DNA of 8,139 nt, from contig SKJD01000282.1 in NCBI GenBank assembly GCA_007116095.1, forward strand, positions 1-8,139. Direction: 5' to 3'. The DNA is from Candidatus Hydrogenedentota bacterium. GTDB taxonomy: Bacteria > Hydrogenedentota > Hydrogenedentia > Hydrogenedentales > SCBR16-9. The notes under the pieces were generated by a model. That model did not search any database. It was not told the origin of the DNA and saw only the letters and a list, made by a program, of their open reading frames with translations. The number at the start of each line of letters is the position of its first letter. Position 1 is the stretch's first letter. The position numbers were made by a program, and so were the translations under genes. This document shows, in pieces, positions 5,881-8,139 of this stretch.

Positions 5881-5906
5881 TTGATGGCGTAAAAGTGGAT
5901 GCCTTT

Positions 5907-5960
5907 GCTGTTGCAACCTGAAACACAGCGTTTCAGGATAGAGCAAACACCTGCAACAGC
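5907..5960. repeat. Nested inverted repeat between holA and the hsp20 promoter
   Basis: An inner perfect dyad, CCTGAAAC (5917-5924) with GTTTCAGG (5930-5937), surrounds a 5-nt loop. Outer 9-bp arms, GCTGTTGCA (5907-5915) and TGCAACAGC (5952-5960), flank it, with an asymmetric 14-nt bulge on one side. No T-tract follows on either strand. It may be a protein-binding site for the sigma-54 activator, a 3'-end stem of the holA transcript, or both. Confidence 0.55.
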
Positions 5961-6019
5961 CAGGCGCAGAAAGAAAGTCCAAAGGAAAAGTGTGTGGGGG
6001 AGGTGTGGTTGTCGGCTGC

Positions 6020-7087
6020 TCAGGAGCGGGAAGCAGCAGCGGCGGGGCGCTTGCGGCCAGTGGTGCGTCGGATGGGGGCCGCGAGCTTTATCACCAGCAG
6101 TTCCAGGGCGAGCTTGGGGTCCACGCCCGTGCTGCGCATCATGAAATGCGTGTCGGTGCTCAATTTCAAGGCGGCGATGATCTTTTTATAGCCCCATTTC
6201 TCGACCAGGGGCGTCACATTTTTGGTGACGAAAGCCGACTTGTTCTGGAGAGTGGATTCCGGGCAGGCCTTGTAGGCGCTCTCCAGCATCCAGTTGAGGG
6301 TGCCCATGATTTCGTCCGGGGCCTTGCCGTACTGGAGCAACTGGTGTAGGGCTTGCAGCGCTTTTTCGGTGTCGGATTTCGCGATGGCGTCGTTCAGGTC
6401 CCAGACAGTATCTTCGGCGACATCGGAGCAGGCGATGAGGACGTCCTGCGCCGTGATCTTGGGATTTTCTCCAACGTAAGAGGCCGCCAGTTGCACGGCG
6501 TTAATAATGTCGCCCAGGTAATCGCCGCTGCGTTCCAGGAGGAGGTCGATGGCCTGGCCGTCAATCTGCTTTTGCCTATCGGCGGCCTCGCGCTTGACCC
6601 AGTCCCGTTGTTGCCGAGCGTCTAGCTGGGGGCATTCCACAAGTAACCCGGATTCCAGACAGGCCTTGTGAAACTTTAGCCGTTTGTCGGCCTTGTTGCT
6701 GATAAACAACAACAGGGTCGAGGGGTTGGGCGATTTGAGGTATTCCACCAGGCCGTAGAGCGGCGCACTCTTCTTGTCGGCGCTCAACTGGTAGTAGCGT
6801 GCGGCGTTGCGCACCACGATGACGCGGCGCTCCACGAGGAAAGGGAGGGTCTGGGCTTCTTTGACGACTTCGGCCGGCTCGCATTCGTCGGCATAGAAGA
6901 CCGACAAGCTCAGGTCGCGCATGGAGGGATCAATATAGCGGTCAACCACGGCCTGTGCGGCGCGATCGGCCAAGAGGGGATCGTACGGTTCAAACCCGAA
7001 CTGCGCCTTGCCCGGACCGATCAGGATGACCGGCGCAAGCGCGGTGTTCTGGGTTTGGATTTGTTTTATAAATTCCAGCGCGTGCAT
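6020..7087 (-). CDS. holA: DNA polymerase III delta subunit (clamp-loader wrench)
   Basis: This 355-residue protein is close to the usual length of about 340. Delta opens the beta sliding clamp as part of the clamp loader at the replication fork. Family features are the N-terminal alpha/beta core with LIGPG (22-26), the conserved T-L-P-F-x-x-E-R-R (80-88) leading into VIVVRNA, LLLFISNKADKR (125-136), DWVKREAADRQKQID (162-176), the DYLGDIINAVQLAA segment (189-202), DVAEDTVWDLNDAI (222-235), and a C-terminal helical domain with MGTLNWMLESAYKA (261-274). The last 16 or so residues are a basic, Ala-rich tail (RRTTGRKRPAAAASRS) not needed in shorter homologues. It follows lptE by 18 nt. The ribosome site is weak and distant (AAGGA about 16 nt before the ATG), so translation may be coupled to lptE; an upstream in-frame stop excludes a longer start. 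A C-rich tract follows the stop. Confidence 0.93.
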   Translation of the reverse strand: MHALEFIKQIQTQNTALAPVILIGPGKAQFGFEPYDPLLADRAAQAVVDRYIDPSMRDLSLSVFYADECEPAEVVKEAQTLPFLVERRVIVVRNAARYYQLSADKKSAPLYGLVEYLKSPNPSTLLLFISNKADKRLKFHKACLESGLLVECPQLDARQQRDWVKREAADRQKQIDGQAIDLLLERSGDYLGDIINAVQLAASYVGENPKITAQDVLIACSDVAEDTVWDLNDAIAKSDTEKALQALHQLLQYGKAPDEIMGTLNWMLESAYKACPESTLQNKSAFVTKNVTPLVEKWGYKKIIAALKLSTDTHFMMRSTGVDPKLALELLVIKLAAPIRRTTGRKRPAAAASRS

Positions 7088-7105
7088 AAAAGCGCCACTG
7101 TGTCC

Positions 7106-7687
7106 TTACCAGGGTTCGACGGTGCGGTAGAAGATATCCGAGGCCAATTGATCCAGCGCCTCGGCGGCGGCACGGTTTTCTTCCTCGGTGGGGAAGGAGT
7201 TCAGCGGAGTGATGAAGGTCTTGGTGTTGCCGCGCAACCGGTCCGAACTGGCTCCGGCGGCGCGGGTGTGGTAGCTGGTCTCGCCCGATACCATCGGCGC
7301 TTCCCAAAGAACCTCTCCACTGAGCTGATCGGTAACCCGCGCCGAAGCCGTAATGATCATCATAAACTGCGTGACTTCATCCCGCGCATCGGTGATGAGG
7401 CCCCGCAACTGGTAGTCTTGTATCAACAGCTCGATCAACAGGTCGGCATTGTCGCTATCCGTTACCCGGAGCCGACCGTCATGGATGAACTTGCGGCTGA
7501 GGGCATTTGTTAGCGGCGCTTGTAGGCCGATTTCCCGGGAATCATCGTAGGCCGGCGAGACGTGCACAGTCTGGTAGCGGTGGTCCAGGCTGCTCTGTGT
7601 CGAATAGCCGCATCCGGTCAACGCCGCCAGCGACAAGACCACCAAACCGGCCCCGAAAAAGAGGCCTATATAGTATCCACGCTTCAT
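7106..7687 (-). CDS. lptE: LPS-assembly lipoprotein LptE
   Basis: This 193-residue protein carries a lipoprotein signal: MKRG, a hydrophobic stretch (7-23), then lipobox L23-T-G-C26. Cleavage before Cys26 and lipidation are expected. The mature part has the LptE pattern: GCGYS (25-29), HVSPAYDDSREIGLQAPLTNAL (42-63), FIHDGRLRVTDSDNADLLIE (67-86), and ITASARVTDQLSGEVLWE (112-129) with the conserved G-E-V-L-W-E. LptE plugs the LptD beta-barrel in the outer membrane and helps deliver lipopolysaccharide to the surface (family knowledge). The start overlaps the bamD stop in an ATGA junction, so translation is probably coupled. holA begins 18 nt after its stop, and lptE-holA adjacency is also seen in Escherichia coli. 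Similarity is to the general family, so the call rests on the pattern and the context together. Confidence 0.87.
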   Translation of the reverse strand: MKRGYYIGLFFGAGLVVLSLAALTGCGYSTQSSLDHRYQTVHVSPAYDDSREIGLQAPLTNALSRKFIHDGRLRVTDSDNADLLIELLIQDYQLRGLITDARDEVTQFMMIITASARVTDQLSGEVLWEAPMVSGETSYHTRAAGASSDRLRGNTKTFITPLNSFPTEEENRAAAEALDQLASDIFYRTVEPW

Positions 7688-8139
7688 GCAGGGCTACGTT
7701 CCGGAGATGGGTTGGCCGCAAGCCAGGCCTGGGCGGATTCCGCTGCTTCAGTACCCGGAAATTCTTCTACAACCACCTGATAATAAATGCGCGCTGAGTC
7801 GAAATTCCGGCGCCGCTCGTAGAATTGGGCAATCTGTAGGCGTTGGGCTGCGATGTTTTGGCGCATCTCTTCACGCTTCTCCATCAGCGCATCCACCCGT
7901 TCGTCGTTCGGATAGCGGCCGCGGAAGCTGTCGATAGCGTCCATGGTCAAACGGCTGGGCGCCTGGTCGTAATCCGGTGGTAGTGACAGGTTGTAGTAGC
8001 ACATCGCCACCCCGTAGCTGGCGTCGTTGACCCATTCCGAGCCCGAATAGTCCTCGATAACCCGACGATACTCGAAGGCGGCGGTCAGGTACTCGTCCCG
8101 CACGTAATGCGTCAGGCCAATCTTGTACTGGGCTTCGGC
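7684..8139 (-). CDS. bamD: Outer-membrane protein assembly factor BamD, N-terminal part outside the window
   Basis: The last 151 codons are present and the frame stays open to the right edge. The protein is built of tetratricopeptide helices. The sequence AEAQYKIGLTHY, then AAFEYRRVIEDY, DASYGVAMCYYNLSLPP, DQAPSRLTMDAIDSFRGRYP, AAQRLQIAQFYERRRNFDSA and YYQVVVEEFPGTEAAESAQA follows the BamD layout: an insertion before D-Q-x-x-T/R, then A-x-x-x-F-x-x-F/R-x-x-Y-P, then I-A-x-F-Y-x-R-R. BamD is a lipoprotein on the periplasmic face of the outer membrane that works with BamA in inserting beta-barrels; its lipobox would lie beyond the window. Its stop (TGA) overlaps the lptE start. A generic tetratricopeptide lipoprotein (YbgF/CpoB type) is the alternative, but the F-Y-x-R-R block and the lptE neighbour favour BamD. 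Confidence 0.82.
   Translation of the reverse strand, partial: AEAQYKIGLTHYVRDEYLTAAFEYRRVIEDYSGSEWVNDASYGVAMCYYNLSLPPDYDQAPSRLTMDAIDSFRGRYPNDERVDALMEKREEMRQNIAAQRLQIAQFYERRRNFDSARIYYQVVVEEFPGTEAAESAQAWLAANPSPERSPA

Larger units (their letters stand above)
5788..6019 (-). terminator. C-rich, G-poor tract behind holA, possible Rho-dependent terminator
   Basis: Downstream of the holA stop the transcribed strand becomes strikingly C-rich and G-poor. In the 100 nt 5791-5890 I count 43 C and 7 G (as G and C on the plus strand). A second pyrimidine-rich stretch lies at 5965-6005. No hairpin with a U-tract is present, although the hairpin at 5907-5960 lies inside. Such C-over-G bubbles are where Rho loads (established knowledge), so the bamD-lptE-holA transcript probably ends here, before the sigma-54 promoter. 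Confidence 0.5.

Noticed and set aside
5642..6019. CIRCE (HrcA) operator or sigma-32 promoter for the chaperone cluster
   Set aside because: No TTAGCACTC/GAGTGCTAA pair and no CTTGAA with CCCCAT arrangement was found. The one strong promoter motif is of the sigma-54 type.
1..8139. CRISPR array, tRNA or rRNA gene, insertion sequence or integrase
   Set aside because: I saw no spaced identical repeats, cloverleaf sequence, transposase or recombinase motifs. The window reads as ordinary chromosomal sequence.

Overview
The window comes from a Gram-negative (diderm) bacterium of moderate GC content. The sign of this is an outer-membrane assembly pair, BamD and LptE, encoded next to the DNA polymerase III delta subunit. 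The taxon cannot be fixed from sequence reading alone. The gene order bamD-lptE-holA, a probable sigma-54 promoter and the large two-domain glycosyltransferase would fit a PVC-type (Kiritimatiellota, Lentisphaerota, Verrucomicrobiota), Omnitrophota or deltaproteobacterial-type genome; this is an inference. All eight genes lie on the minus strand, and no credible plus-strand gene was found.

Read in the direction of transcription (high to low coordinates), there are three blocks. Block 1 (8139-6020) is the 3' part of bamD, then lptE (overlapping bamD in an ATGA junction), then holA. It ends in a long C-rich, G-poor tract on the transcribed strand that looks like a Rho loading region. Block 2 (5787-3868) holds three different small heat-shock proteins of the Hsp20/alpha-crystallin family. 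The first is preceded by a near-consensus sigma-54 (-24/-12) promoter and a U-depleted leader. A hairpin follows the second gene and a very strong intrinsic terminator follows the third. Block 3 (3867-1) starts with a 414-nt non-coding leader, followed by two GT4-type glycosyltransferases 28 nt apart. The first is a 760-residue fusion of a glycosyltransferase to a C-terminal domain that looks like an (alpha/alpha)6 glycosidase-type toroid. The second runs off the left edge of the window.

Block 1 is housekeeping (envelope assembly and replication). Block 2 is a stress chaperone cluster, apparently tied to an activator-dependent sigma-54 switch. Block 3 probably builds or remodels a glycan, with donor and acceptor unknown. 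The two glycosyltransferases share an unusual donor-site motif (E-x-Q/T-rich, then S-G-T-L-A) in place of the usual EX7E of GT4 enzymes, so they probably belong to one pathway and descend from a common ancestor. The least ordinary parts of the window are the regulatory DNA between holA and the first hsp20 gene (5642-6019) and the fused glycosyltransferase.
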